Origin: Herbinix luporum
GTDB lineage: Bacteria > Bacillota > Clostridia > Lachnospirales > Lachnospiraceae
Direction: 5' to 3'
NCBI RefSeq assembly: GCF_900070325.1
Contig: NZ_LN879430.1
Span: forward strand, 705,001 to 769,000
Length of the DNA: 64,000 bases
The translations under genes and the position numbers were made by a program. This document shows positions 35,957 to 44,655 of this stretch, piece by piece; positions within the stretch are counted from its first letter, which is position 1, and each line of letters starts with the position of its first letter. Below the pieces are notes generated by a model. It did not search any database. It was not told the DNA's origin and worked only from the letters and a program-made list of their open reading frames with translations.

Positions 35957-36037
35957 ATGAAGAAATCAACTAAGTTGATAATTGTAGCAATAATACTATT
36001 GATATCTGTATCAGCATGCTTCAAGTATTTAAAATAG
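35957..36037 (+). CDS. 26-aa lipoprotein-signal-like peptide
   Basis: A tiny gene with a strong ribosome site (GGAGGGGG) and its own perfect promoter and terminator. The product starts MKKSTKLIIVAIILLISVSA, then C and five residues (FKYLK). The first part is a textbook lipoprotein signal peptide with lipobox SVSAC; the mature part would be only Cys plus five residues. It may be a short surface lipopeptide, or a source of a signal-peptide-derived pheromone as in enterococci. That role is inference. It could also be the stub of a lost lipoprotein, though the regulation looks well kept. Confidence 0.6.
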   Translation: MKKSTKLIIVAIILLISVSACFKYLK

Positions 36038-36088
36038 AGCGAGATACAATAACAGATTTTTTCTGTTAATGTAACCCGCTCTTTTTTA
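36036..36088 (+). terminator. terminator of the tiny lipopeptide gene
   Basis: AGAGCG... and ...CGCTCT pair around an inner AACAGA/TCTGTT hairpin and are followed by a run of T. It ends a transcript of only about 245 bases starting near 35841. Confidence 0.7.
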
Positions 36089-36136
36089 ATCTATTAAACA
36101 ACTAACCTTCATAAGGGTCAAATAGTTGGTTTATAT

Positions 36137-37417
36137 TTATGTTTCCTCCACTTTATCGGTGGCTTCTTCATCATTTTTTATAAGTATGTGAATCTTATCA
36201 ATTCTATTTTTATCTACAGCGGCAACTGTATAGGTGATATTATTCTCTTCAACAGTTTCACCTTCCTCGGGAAGATGATCAAGAAGATAAATTATATGTC
36301 CGGCTATAGAGTCATAATCGTCAGATTGAATATTTAGATTTAAAGCCTCATTAATATCATCTAATTTAGTGTTGCCGTCAACTATATATTCATATTCAGA
36401 TACTGATTTTATGCAGTCTTCTTCATCGTCATCATATTCGTCCCGAATTTCACCTACGATTTCCTCAAGTAAATCCTCAATTGTTATAAGTCCTGCAGTA
36501 GCACCATATTCATCTAGGACAATAGCTAAAGCAATTGAGTCTCTTCTCATTTCTATTAAAAGTTCAGAGGTCTTTTTAAATTCGTAGGTAAAGTAGGGTT
36601 CCCTCATAATATCTTGTATTTTAAAATCTTCTTTTTTCCCCGTATAGAAGAAAAGGTCTTTCAGATTTATAATACCTATAACATTATCTCGATTTTCTGA
36701 ATATACAGGCAATCTTGTATACTTATCAACTGCAAATACTTGGACTAGTTCGTCGTATGAAAGATCTGCACTGGCAAAAGCCATATCAATTCTTGGCACC
36801 ATAACATCCTTAGCTAAGGAATCGCCGAAATCAACCACATTATTTATTATTCGACGTTCTTCACTTTCTAGAACGCCATCATTATGGCTAACTTCTACGA
36901 TGGATCTAAGATCGTTTTCTGTCATGGAGGATAATTCATTTAAATCAATTCTAAGGAGCAATAAAACACCGTTACATAGTTTATTGATGATAAATATTAC
37001 AGGGGTTAGTAACTTGGTTAAAAATAGTATTGGCAAAGCTATTTTTAGAGCAAGCTTTTCAGCTTTTAAGGTTGATATCGATTTTGGAACAATCTCGCCA
37101 AATACTAAAATAATCAGTATCAGAATACTTATTACAAGCCATATCCATCTAGTATCAAACTTCATAGCTGTATAGGTTGTAATGGCAACTGCAGAAAGTT
37201 TAATTATGTTTTTATATATTAAAAAAGCTTTGTTCATTTTGTCATAATCTTCAAGTAGTAACAATGCAGCTTTTGAACCATTAATATTTTCGTCTACCAG
37301 ACTTTGCATCCGAAGTTTGTTAATAGCCTTAAGTGCAGTTTCTGATGCTGATAAAAATGCAGATAAAAGTAATAGTATCAACAATATAACCGCTCGAGCG
37401 GCGTCACCAGAATCCAA
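36137..37417 (-). CDS. CNNM/HlyC-type membrane transporter (hemolysin family, CBS domains)
   Basis: A 426-aa protein. The N-terminal DUF21 domain (about 1-180) has four membrane segments and starts LLLSAFLSASETALKAINKLR, as in the whole family. A CBS-domain pair (about 200-320; VMVPRIDMAFASADL ... IIGIINLKDLF ... LAIVLDEYGATAGLITIEDLLEEIVGEI) follows, then a CorC/HlyC domain (about 335-410). Members export Mg2+ or act in ion balance; the hemolysin name is historical. It is a single gene facing the tiny lipopeptide transcript. ATG 37417 lies behind a weak AGGAGATG. Confidence 0.9.
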   Translation of the reverse strand: MDSGDAARAVILLILLLLSAFLSASETALKAINKLRMQSLVDENINGSKAALLLLEDYDKMNKAFLIYKNIIKLSAVAITTYTAMKFDTRWIWLVISILILIILVFGEIVPKSISTLKAEKLALKIALPILFLTKLLTPVIFIINKLCNGVLLLLRIDLNELSSMTENDLRSIVEVSHNDGVLESEERRIINNVVDFGDSLAKDVMVPRIDMAFASADLSYDELVQVFAVDKYTRLPVYSENRDNVIGIINLKDLFFYTGKKEDFKIQDIMREPYFTYEFKKTSELLIEMRRDSIALAIVLDEYGATAGLITIEDLLEEIVGEIRDEYDDDEEDCIKSVSEYEYIVDGNTKLDDINEALNLNIQSDDYDSIAGHIIYLLDHLPEEGETVEENNITYTVAAVDKNRIDKIHILIKNDEEATDKVEET

Positions 37418-37771
37418 TAAATCATCTCCTAATAATATGTTAATAATTATTCCATATGATAAAATCCTATATTACAAGTCATATATAAAGCATCTATGAT
37501 TTCATTATATTTAACTTTTTCATAAATGATTTTATCATATATGATTTATCATCTTACAGGATAAGGTATAAAAAGTCAATATAACGGCCGGAATTTCAGA
37601 GTTATTTAATAATTATAATGTAAATTTGTCGTAAAATGAAAAGAACTATAAAAATGACTATAATTACATGAATAAATCCTATTGTAATTATAAACTAAAT
37701 GGTGTAATATCGACCGTATAGGTTTTGGCAATTTATAAAATGAAGATACAATATATAGATTGAGGTATGCA
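37418..37771. other. divergent intergenic region with inverted repeat
   Basis: No gene is seen. A 10-bp inverted repeat TATAATTACA ... TGTAATTATA (37659-37668 / 37683-37692, 14-base loop) is the main structure and may be an operator or hairpin. Promoters for both flanking genes must lie here. Confidence 0.35.
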
Positions 37772-38386
37772 ATGAGAAAAAAATCACATATATCCCTGGC
37801 CAAGTTTCTTGTTAATAACATGAAAGAACATAAGGTTATAAAGTATAAGAAAGCATTTTATCTAGGAAGTATTTTACCGGATTTAATACCTTCCTTTTTA
37901 ACAAAACGTCATACATTTGAAGAAACTTTTGATATTCTTATAAATGAGATAAAAAGTATTACCATTAACTATGATGTAAGCAAGGGAGTAAGCAGGTATT
38001 TTGCCAGGCATCTTGGGGTAATTACCCATTATCTTGCAGATTATTTTACTCTACCTCATAATTCGACATATACCGGTACCATAACAGACCATGTTTATTA
38101 TGAGAAAGAGCTAAAATATCAGCTGAGGGAGTATATCGAGATTGAGGATATTCATTCCAAAGCCATACAAGGACAGGTGCTTAATACTTTTGATGAAATA
38201 ATTCAATTTATTACTAAGACCCATAAGGAATATCTTGAGGCTTTGAAGACGGTAAAGGAAGATATCCGATATATAATAGAGTTATGCAGTAAGGTGGTAA
38301 ATGCGATTATTACCCTATTTGATATGACCTTAGAAGCTTTACAAACCGGTAGCAGTAACAAGGGACTACAACTAAATCAGATATAG
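37772..38386 (+). CDS. zinc-dependent phospholipase C-family protein
   Basis: A 204-aa protein resembling clostridial zinc-dependent phospholipase C-like proteins. It has a KKAFYLGSILPDLIPSF stretch, KRHTFEE, and the His/Asp-rich RHLGVITHYLADYFTLPHNSTY (about 72-93), which supplies metal ligands as in alpha-toxin-type enzymes. There is no signal peptide, so it acts inside the cell or is a domain relative with another role. I chose ATG 37772 (MRKKSHISLAKFL) because GAGG lies 7 bases before it. It is distantly related to the protein at 6171-6746. Confidence 0.8.
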   Translation: MRKKSHISLAKFLVNNMKEHKVIKYKKAFYLGSILPDLIPSFLTKRHTFEETFDILINEIKSITINYDVSKGVSRYFARHLGVITHYLADYFTLPHNSTYTGTITDHVYYEKELKYQLREYIEIEDIHSKAIQGQVLNTFDEIIQFITKTHKEYLEALKTVKEDIRYIIELCSKVVNAIITLFDMTLEALQTGSSNKGLQLNQI

Positions 38387-38399
38387 TATACATAAAATT

Positions 38400-38436
38400 A
38401 AGTCTGCCATATTTTTCTTTAATTATGGCAGACTTA
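38400..38436. terminator. bidirectional terminator
   Basis: A 12-bp stem (AAGTCTGCCATA / TATGGCAGACTT) lies between two converging genes. T-rich tails on both sides are weak to moderate. Confidence 0.75.
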
Positions 38437-38447
38437 TATTATTTACT

Positions 38448-38963
38448 TTAGTTGTGAAGAATACGAAGTATATCAGTAACTTCTGCGATGTATAGTGTGT
38501 GGTAATCTCCGTTACGATACCAGGTGTTTACAAGTTTTTCTTCTAAAAGACCGTCAGTATTAAGAGGTTGGCAAAATAATTTTTTGCATATTAGAACATG
38601 GTCTGCCTCATCGAAATAAGGAGTATTCTCATATCTTGCCAATGTTAATCCCGATTTTGTTATTTTATCCTCGTTACGGCCTGAAACTGTACCTAGATAG
38701 TTAAGAGTTTTCCTATATTTTTTATCAAGAAAGCTTAGAGAAAATGTATCTTCTCTATCAATAAATTCTTTTGTGTATCGTTGTGGTCTTATCACTATAA
38801 AAGCAACATTTTTTCCGTACATAACACCTAAGCCTCCCCAGGAGGCAGTCATAGTATTAACCTTTTCTTCGTTACCGGCTGTAACTAGCATCCAATCCTT
38901 CCCGATTAGTTTAAATGGATTTTTACGGAACTGATCTGCTGTTATGATTTTATATTGATTCAT
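38448..38963 (-). CDS. flavin reductase-family protein
   Basis: A 171-aa FMN-binding split-barrel protein of the flavin-reductase-like group. Typical features are the N-terminal DWMLVTAGNEEKVNTMTASWGGLGV (about 23-47, flavin contact), VIRPQRYTKEFID and FSLSFLDKKYRKTLNYLGTVSGR. It would pass electrons from NAD(P)H to free flavin, or bind flavin for other use. It is a single gene, convergent with the phospholipase-like gene. The ribosome site GGAGG lies before ATG 38963. Confidence 0.88.
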   Translation of the reverse strand: MNQYKIITADQFRKNPFKLIGKDWMLVTAGNEEKVNTMTASWGGLGVMYGKNVAFIVIRPQRYTKEFIDREDTFSLSFLDKKYRKTLNYLGTVSGRNEDKITKSGLTLARYENTPYFDEADHVLICKKLFCQPLNTDGLLEEKLVNTWYRNGDYHTLYIAEVTDILRILHN

Positions 38964-39113
38964 TTTATAATCCTCCGTCTAATTTATTGTTGTCATTTAC
39001 TGATAATTATATGATACATTATTCCATTATGCAATGAGGCTTCCCTTATTTCACACACAAATTTTGTATGCATATATTGAATAATGAACTTTATCCATAA
39101 AGGAGTTAAGATA

Positions 39114-40391
39114 GTGATAATTCACGTTGTGCAGCCCGGTGAAACTTTAAATACAATAGCAGAACAATATGGTGTTACTCCTGAAAGATTGATTATAGAT
39201 AATGAGCTGCCAAATCCTGAGAATTTGGTGGTAGGCCAAAGTATGATAGTGAGGATTCCCACGGAGGTATATACGGTACAACCGGGAGATACACTTGCCA
39301 GTATTGCTTCAAGTTATGATATTACCACAAAGGATTTACTTAGAAACAATCCATGGGCAGCAGTCGAATTAAATCCCGGCCAAACCTTGGTTATAACCTT
39401 TGAGGAAGAAAGTAAATTATCTAATGCATTAATAAATGGATATGCTTATCCATTTATTGACCGGAATACATTTAGAAAAACCCTTCCTTTTCTAACCTAT
39501 CAATCATTATTTACCTATGGATTTACTCCGGAGGGGGACTTAGTGCCGCTTGATGATAGTGAATTAATAGGCATAGGATACCAGGAAGGGGTAAGACCCA
39601 TTATGATGCTGGCACCGGTGAACGCTGAGATGAATTTTGATTCTCAAATTGCCCATGATATGTTTGTAAATGAAGCGGGCCAAAGTAGATTAATTGATAA
39701 TATTGTTGCTACTATGCAGGAAAAGGGTTATGTTGGGCTTGATATTGACTTTGAATTTATTTTACCGGAAGATAGGCAATTATTTATTAATTTTATCTCT
39801 AATGTTAAGAATAGATTAGAACCCCTTGGACTGCTTACTTTCGTTGCACTGGCACCAAAAACATCCGGTGAAATGACTGGTCTTTTATATGAGGCTCATG
39901 ATTATCCGGCAATTGGTGCAATTGCTGATATTGTTCTTCTTATGACTTATGAGTGGGGTTATTTATATGGTCCCCCCATGGCTACTGCACCTCTTAATAA
40001 TGTACGACAGGTATTAGAGTACGGTGTTTCTGTAATTCCCCGTGAAAAAATTCTAATGGGAATACCTAATTATGCCTATGATTGGGCCCTTCCCTTTGTA
40101 CAGGGTGAGTCCATGGCGGAAGCTATAACTAACCAAGAAGCAATTGCCCGTGCCGCCCGGTATGGTGTTACCATAGAGTTTGATGAAGCTGCACAGGCGC
40201 CATTTTATTATTATACTGATGAGCAGGGAGTACAGCATGTAGTATGGTTTGATGATGCCAGAAGTATGAATGCTAAGCTAGGCCTTATCCCTGAGTTTCA
40301 GATTAGAGGGGCAGGGGTGTGGCAGATAATGAATTTCTTCCCAGCCTTATGGATGGTGGTCAATGAATTATTTAATATAGAGATAGGATAG
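39114..40391 (+). CDS. LysM-GH18 protein, spore cortex-lytic/germination type (SleL/YaaH-like)
   Basis: A 425-aa protein with two LysM peptidoglycan-binding repeats at the N-terminus (IHVVQPGETLNTIAEQYGVTPE and VYTVQPGDTLASIASSYDI, residues 1-95), followed by a GH18 barrel (about 103-425). The catalytic motif is present as YVGLDIDFEFI (DXXDXD/E, acid Glu near 218), with LMTYEWGY later. This is the layout of SleL/YaaH, an N-acetylglucosaminidase acting on spore cortex fragments during germination. I chose GTG 39114 because AAAGGAG lies 7-13 bases upstream. There is no signal peptide, as in SleL. It suggests an endospore former. Confidence 0.9.
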   Translation: MIIHVVQPGETLNTIAEQYGVTPERLIIDNELPNPENLVVGQSMIVRIPTEVYTVQPGDTLASIASSYDITTKDLLRNNPWAAVELNPGQTLVITFEEESKLSNALINGYAYPFIDRNTFRKTLPFLTYQSLFTYGFTPEGDLVPLDDSELIGIGYQEGVRPIMMLAPVNAEMNFDSQIAHDMFVNEAGQSRLIDNIVATMQEKGYVGLDIDFEFILPEDRQLFINFISNVKNRLEPLGLLTFVALAPKTSGEMTGLLYEAHDYPAIGAIADIVLLMTYEWGYLYGPPMATAPLNNVRQVLEYGVSVIPREKILMGIPNYAYDWALPFVQGESMAEAITNQEAIARAARYGVTIEFDEAAQAPFYYYTDEQGVQHVVWFDDARSMNAKLGLIPEFQIRGAGVWQIMNFFPALWMVVNELFNIEIG

Positions 40392-40415
40392 TACAAATAA
40401 TTCAATAAGGTTTAA

Positions 40416-40447
40416 AAAAGGACAATATTTCCAAATTGTCCTTTTTT
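40416..40447 (+). terminator. Rho-independent terminator
   Basis: AAAAGGACAAT and ATTGTCCTTTT pair around an 8-base loop, followed by T residues. It ends the LysM-GH18 gene. Confidence 0.85.
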
Positions 40448-40605
40448 AATTGTAATTAATAATAAAATATACAAAAATATTGGAAAAATACTGTTTATGT
40501 GATAATATAGTGTTATAATGGTTTTAATTGTTAGTACAAAAGAAAGGAGAGGAAATATATACCGTTGTTTTTTTATTGGCAAAAATGGTATATGTGAAGG
40601 GAAGC

Positions 40606-42354
40606 ATGAATAAGCGTACATATCGTATTTGCTGTTTTGTATTAATGATTATATTAACTTCAATGGTTCTTGGAGGGTGCAAAATTCTATTTCCTCAGGA
40701 AGAGGAGTTTATTGAGCTTACAAATCCGAATTCAAGTGATAATAAAGGCAATAATAAAAAAGATAAGAATAAAGGTGCCCAAGATGATCAAGATGATATA
40801 GATGAATCTAGTATGCATATGGGAACTGTGGAAGTTATACAAGAAGTAATATATGTAGAAGATTTTGAAGGTGAAACTACGGAGTTTACCCGCAGGGGTG
40901 ATTCAAATATTGAGATTGTAAAGAATATATCTAATTCCGGTAAGAACTCTCTTTATATAAGCGGTAGAGCAGAGGCTTGGAATGGAGCCAAGCTAGATTT
41001 GACAGAAGTATTATTAGATGAGCAGAAATATATTATAAATGCTTGGGTATTATACGAAGAAGGACCGGATACTATACAGGTTAACTGTAAGATAGAAAGA
41101 AACGGTGATGATTATCTTGACGTTGCTTCTAATGTTGTAAATAAGGGTGAGTGGACTAAGTTAAAGGGAAGCGCTATAATTCCTGAAAATACCGATACTG
41201 CTATTATATATTTTGAAACAGATGAAACAGAGAAAGAAATAATCGATTTTTATATAGATAAGGTTATAATTAGCCATGAGTCAGTAAATGCAGATCGTGG
41301 TAACATACCTTCATTGAAGGAAGTATACAATGATTTGTTTACCATGGGTGTGGCGGTCGCAGCCAGTGATATTACCGGTGAACGTAAAGAATTAATCAAA
41401 CAGCAATTCAACAGCTTGACACCGGCTAACGAATTAAAACCAGAAAATATCTTGGATTATGAAAAATGTATTTCTGATTCCAAATATGATGATAGTCCTG
41501 CTGTAAAATTTGATAAGATAGAGCCTATCTTAGAGTTTGCCAAAGAGGCAGAGATACCTGTCAGAGGTCACACATTGATATGGCATGATCAGACACCTAG
41601 ATGGTTTTTTACTGAAGGTTATTCTAAGGACAAGGATGCTCCACTGGTGTCTAAAAAATTAATGTTGAAGCGAATGAAGAACTATATAAAACAGGTTCTA
41701 GAATATACACAGACCAATTATCCGGGACTGATTTATTGTTGGGATGTAGTTAATGAAGTTGTCAATCCAGGAGATATGGAGGAGAATGGACTTCGTACTA
41801 AGGGCAGTCTCTGGTATAAGGTTATAGGACCGTCTTATATTGAGAAGGCATTTGAATATGCCAGAGAGTATGCCGACCCGGATGTTAAACTCTTTTTAAA
41901 TGATTATGATACTGAAGAAAGAGGTAAAGCAAGATATATTGCAAATCTTGTTTCAAGTTTACAGGAAAAGGGTCTAATTGATGGAATAGGATTACAAACT
42001 CATTTAGGAATTGAGATTCCTTCCTTGGTAGATGTGGATAGATCAATCAAAGAATACGGAAAATTAGGATTGGAAATTCATATTACTGAGTTGGATATGG
42101 ACCTTACAGAGCATACAGAGGAAGAATTATTTAGGCAGGCTAGAAGATATAAAAGATTATTTTCATTTTTAAAAACAATACAGGAAGAAAAAGCCGCTAA
42201 TATAACTAATATAACTTTTTGGGGACTTACCGATGACAGCTCCTGGTTAAATAAACCCGGCAAGTCCAGTTATCCATTACTTTTTGACGAATATCTGCTA
42301 CAAAAACCGGCATTTTGGGGAGTTGTTCTTAATCCGGATATTCCCCTAGTTTAA
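40606..42354 (+). CDS. lipoprotein-anchored CBM-GH10 endo-xylanase
   Basis: A 582-aa xylanase tethered to the cell surface. The signal (MNKRTYRICCFVLMIILTSM) ends in lipobox LGGC. An Asn/Lys/Asp-rich spacer (about 40-75) is followed by a CBM22-like module (about 85-225; YVEDFEGETTEFTRRGDSN) and a GH10 barrel (about 230-580). Catalytic Glu residues are in WDVVNEVVNPGD (about 382) and EIHITELDMDL (about 493), and WHDQTPRWFF is present. I chose ATG 40606 because a lipoprotein signal begins there and AAGGGA precedes it; longer frames reach 40528. Unlike the 707-aa GH10 enzyme at 9376-11499 it stays on the cell and would trim oligosaccharides there. Confidence 0.9.
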   Translation: MNKRTYRICCFVLMIILTSMVLGGCKILFPQEEEFIELTNPNSSDNKGNNKKDKNKGAQDDQDDIDESSMHMGTVEVIQEVIYVEDFEGETTEFTRRGDSNIEIVKNISNSGKNSLYISGRAEAWNGAKLDLTEVLLDEQKYIINAWVLYEEGPDTIQVNCKIERNGDDYLDVASNVVNKGEWTKLKGSAIIPENTDTAIIYFETDETEKEIIDFYIDKVIISHESVNADRGNIPSLKEVYNDLFTMGVAVAASDITGERKELIKQQFNSLTPANELKPENILDYEKCISDSKYDDSPAVKFDKIEPILEFAKEAEIPVRGHTLIWHDQTPRWFFTEGYSKDKDAPLVSKKLMLKRMKNYIKQVLEYTQTNYPGLIYCWDVVNEVVNPGDMEENGLRTKGSLWYKVIGPSYIEKAFEYAREYADPDVKLFLNDYDTEERGKARYIANLVSSLQEKGLIDGIGLQTHLGIEIPSLVDVDRSIKEYGKLGLEIHITELDMDLTEHTEEELFRQARRYKRLFSFLKTIQEEKAANITNITFWGLTDDSSWLNKPGKSSYPLLFDEYLLQKPAFWGVVLNPDIPLV

Positions 42355-42384
42355 ATTTATATTCTTGTTATAAGGAGTGACTTA

Positions 42385-42903
42385 ATGGGAAAGCGAATCA
42401 TAAAAGAAATTATCAGCTGGGTCTTAGTATTTGGAATAGCCTTTCTTTTGGCATTAATTATTAATCGATTTGTGATTTTTAAAGTGGAAGTACCCACAGG
42501 ATCCATGGAAAATACAATTATGACAGGAGATAAAGTTTTTACATTTCGCCTATCTTACCTTTTTAGCAAACCCAAACGGGGTGATATAATAGTATTTCCA
42601 TTTCCGGATAATGAAGAATTAGATTATATAAAGAGAATAATAGGCACTCCAGGTGATAAAATTGAAATTCGAGAAGGTATTTTATATATTAATGACCAGG
42701 AAGTAGTTGAAGATTATATAATGGAGCCTATGGAAAAAGAAGATATGGAAGCTGTTGTTGTACCTGAGGGATGTTATTTCGTTATGGGTGATAACAGGAA
42801 TTCATCCATGGATTCCAGGGTTTGGATAAATAAGTTTGTAGAGGGGGATAAGATTAAGGGCAAGGCTATATTTAAATATCCCAATTTTACCTGGTTAAAT
42901 TAA
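42385..42903 (+). CDS. lepB: type I signal peptidase
   Basis: A 172-aa membrane protease that removes signal peptides from secreted proteins. It has one N-terminal membrane segment (about 9-30). The catalytic Ser is in PTGSMENTI (about 39), Lys in DYIKRIIGTPGD (about 83), with conserved GDNRNSSMDSR (about 134). The size fits SipS/SipT-type enzymes of Firmicutes. It starts 30 bases after the lipoprotein xylanase stop with AAGGAG before the ATG, so the two may be co-transcribed; the xylanase itself needs signal peptidase II. Confidence 0.95.
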   Translation: MGKRIIKEIISWVLVFGIAFLLALIINRFVIFKVEVPTGSMENTIMTGDKVFTFRLSYLFSKPKRGDIIVFPFPDNEELDYIKRIIGTPGDKIEIREGILYINDQEVVEDYIMEPMEKEDMEAVVVPEGCYFVMGDNRNSSMDSRVWINKFVEGDKIKGKAIFKYPNFTWLN

Positions 42904-42920
42904 AACTTAACTTCAATAAA

Positions 42921-42980
42921 AAGAGTTACTCTTATCTGACTTTATGTGTTTTAAGATAAAGAGTAACTCTAAATTTTTGC
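42921..42980 (+). terminator. Rho-independent terminator
   Basis: AAGAGTTACTCTTATCT and AGATAAAGAGTAACTCT form a long stem with one bulge, followed by AAATTTTTG. It ends the signal peptidase transcript. Confidence 0.8.
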
Positions 42981-43074
42981 TTTTTATTAAATGGCTCTTT
43001 GTTGTTTTTTAAAGTTTTTATAAAAATTATTTATCAAGTTTTTGAATTTTAGGCTTAAAAACTTTTTAATGCAG

Positions 43075-44451
43075 TTAATTATTCAATAGATATTCTTCAT
43101 TTAGGGCAATAACTTTTTCCATAGCTTCTTTACCTGGGGCACCGAGAGTGGATCTTTTGTTAACACAGCTTGTAAGACTGATTGCTTCATAGATATCATT
43201 ATCAAAGACCGGACTTATGGCTTTGTAATCTTCTAAAGGTAATTGGTCTAAAGAAAGCCCTTTATCTATGCAGGTAAGTACAAGGCGGCCTATAATGCTA
43301 TGGGCATCCCTAAAGGGGACACCTTTATTCACAAGATAGTCGGCAGCATCTGTTGCATTTATAAATCCTTTACTGGCACTTTCCTCCATAACTTTTTTGC
43401 TAAATTTCATAGTAGAAAGCATACCATCAAATAAGGCAAGACAACCCTTTACTGTATCAATTGCATCGAAGGTAAGTTCCTTATCTTCCTGCATATCCTT
43501 ATTATATGCCAGGGGAAGTCCTTTCATAGTAGTAAGAAGAGATATTAAAGCCCCATATACCCGGCCTGTTTTTCCTCTTACCAGTTCTGCTATATCGGGA
43601 TTCTTTTTCTGAGGCATAATAGAGGAGCCTGTGGAATAAGCATCATCTAGGTCAATAAATTGATACTCATTACTGTTCCAAATAATAATTTCCTCACTAA
43701 AACGGCTTAAGTGCATCATAATAGTGGACAGGGAAGAAAGAAGTTCAATAAGATAATCCCGGTCACTTACTGCATCCATACTGTTTAAGCTAGGACCGTC
43801 AAATCCCAAGAGACTTGCACAGAAATTACGATCTAGGGGATAGGTAGTTCCTGCAAGGGCACCGGAACCTAAGGGAGATAGGTTCATCCTTTTTTTTATA
43901 TCATCCAGTCTTTGACGATCTCTTTTAAACATTTCAAAATAAGCACCCATATGATGGGCCAAGGTTACCGGCTGAGCTTTCTGCAGATGTGTAAATCCGG
44001 GCATAAAGGTTTCTGTATTTTCTTTCATAATCCGGTGAAGAGTAAGCATAAGCTTCTTTAGCAAATTATCAAGAGTTTCTATTTCATCTCTTATATATAA
44101 CTTCATATCTAAGGCTACTTGGTCATTACGGCTGCGGCCGGTATGAAGTTTTTTACCGGTATCTCCGATTCTTTCTATAAGCTTTGACTCCACAAAGCTG
44201 TGGATATCTTCATACTCACCGGTGATTTCTAGGGTACCGTTTTCAATATCCTCCATAATATTTGTAAGGCCATCAACTATAAGTTTCTTTTCATCCTCCG
44301 ATATGATTCCTTGCTTTGCCAGCATTGTAGCATGGGCAATGCTTCCCATAATATCTTGACGATAGAATTTTTGATCAAAAGATATGGATGAATTAAAATT
44401 ATGAACCAGCTGATTTGTTTCCTTTGTAAATCGTCCTCCCCAAAGCTTCAT
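43075..44451 (-). CDS. argH: argininosuccinate lyase
   Basis: A 458-aa cytosolic enzyme splitting argininosuccinate to arginine and fumarate, the last step of arginine synthesis. The start [14 protein letters not shown] is the family start, and AAAGGAG lies just before ATG 44451; a longer frame to 44511 has no support. Signatures are [13 protein letters not shown] (about 110-122), [16 protein letters not shown] (about 154-169) and the fumarase-superfamily catalytic loop [12 protein letters not shown] (about 278-289) with Ser in SIMPQKKN. No argG is next to it, so it stands alone in the opposite direction to its neighbours. Confidence 0.97.
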   Translation of the reverse strand: MKLWGGRFTKETNQLVHNFNSSISFDQKFYRQDIMGSIAHATMLAKQGIISEDEKKLIVDGLTNIMEDIENGTLEITGEYEDIHSFVESKLIERIGDTGKKLHTGRSRNDQVALDMKLYIRDEIETLDNLLKKLMLTLHRIMKENTETFMPGFTHLQKAQPVTLAHHMGAYFEMFKRDRQRLDDIKKRMNLSPLGSGALAGTTYPLDRNFCASLLGFDGPSLNSMDAVSDRDYLIELLSSLSTIMMHLSRFSEEIIIWNSNEYQFIDLDDAYSTGSSIMPQKKNPDIAELVRGKTGRVYGALISLLTTMKGLPLAYNKDMQEDKELTFDAIDTVKGCLALFDGMLSTMKFSKKVMEESASKGFINATDAADYLVNKGVPFRDAHSIIGRLVLTCIDKGLSLDQLPLEDYKAISPVFDNDIYEAISLTSCVNKRSTLGAPGKEAMEKVIALNEEYLLNN

Positions 44452-44655
44452 AATTCCACTCCTTTCAAAGATAGTAAATTGGCAATCAGCCAAAAAGAGC
44501 ATGATTGCCATGTTTAAATATGCTTATAAGTTATAATAACTTAGTATTATTCATTTTGCAAGAAATAATTTATAAATATGCAAAAATAACGGAAGAAAGA
44601 AGTATATTTATGCAATATGAATTATAAAGGGAAGCTTTTAAATGATTTACCTTCA

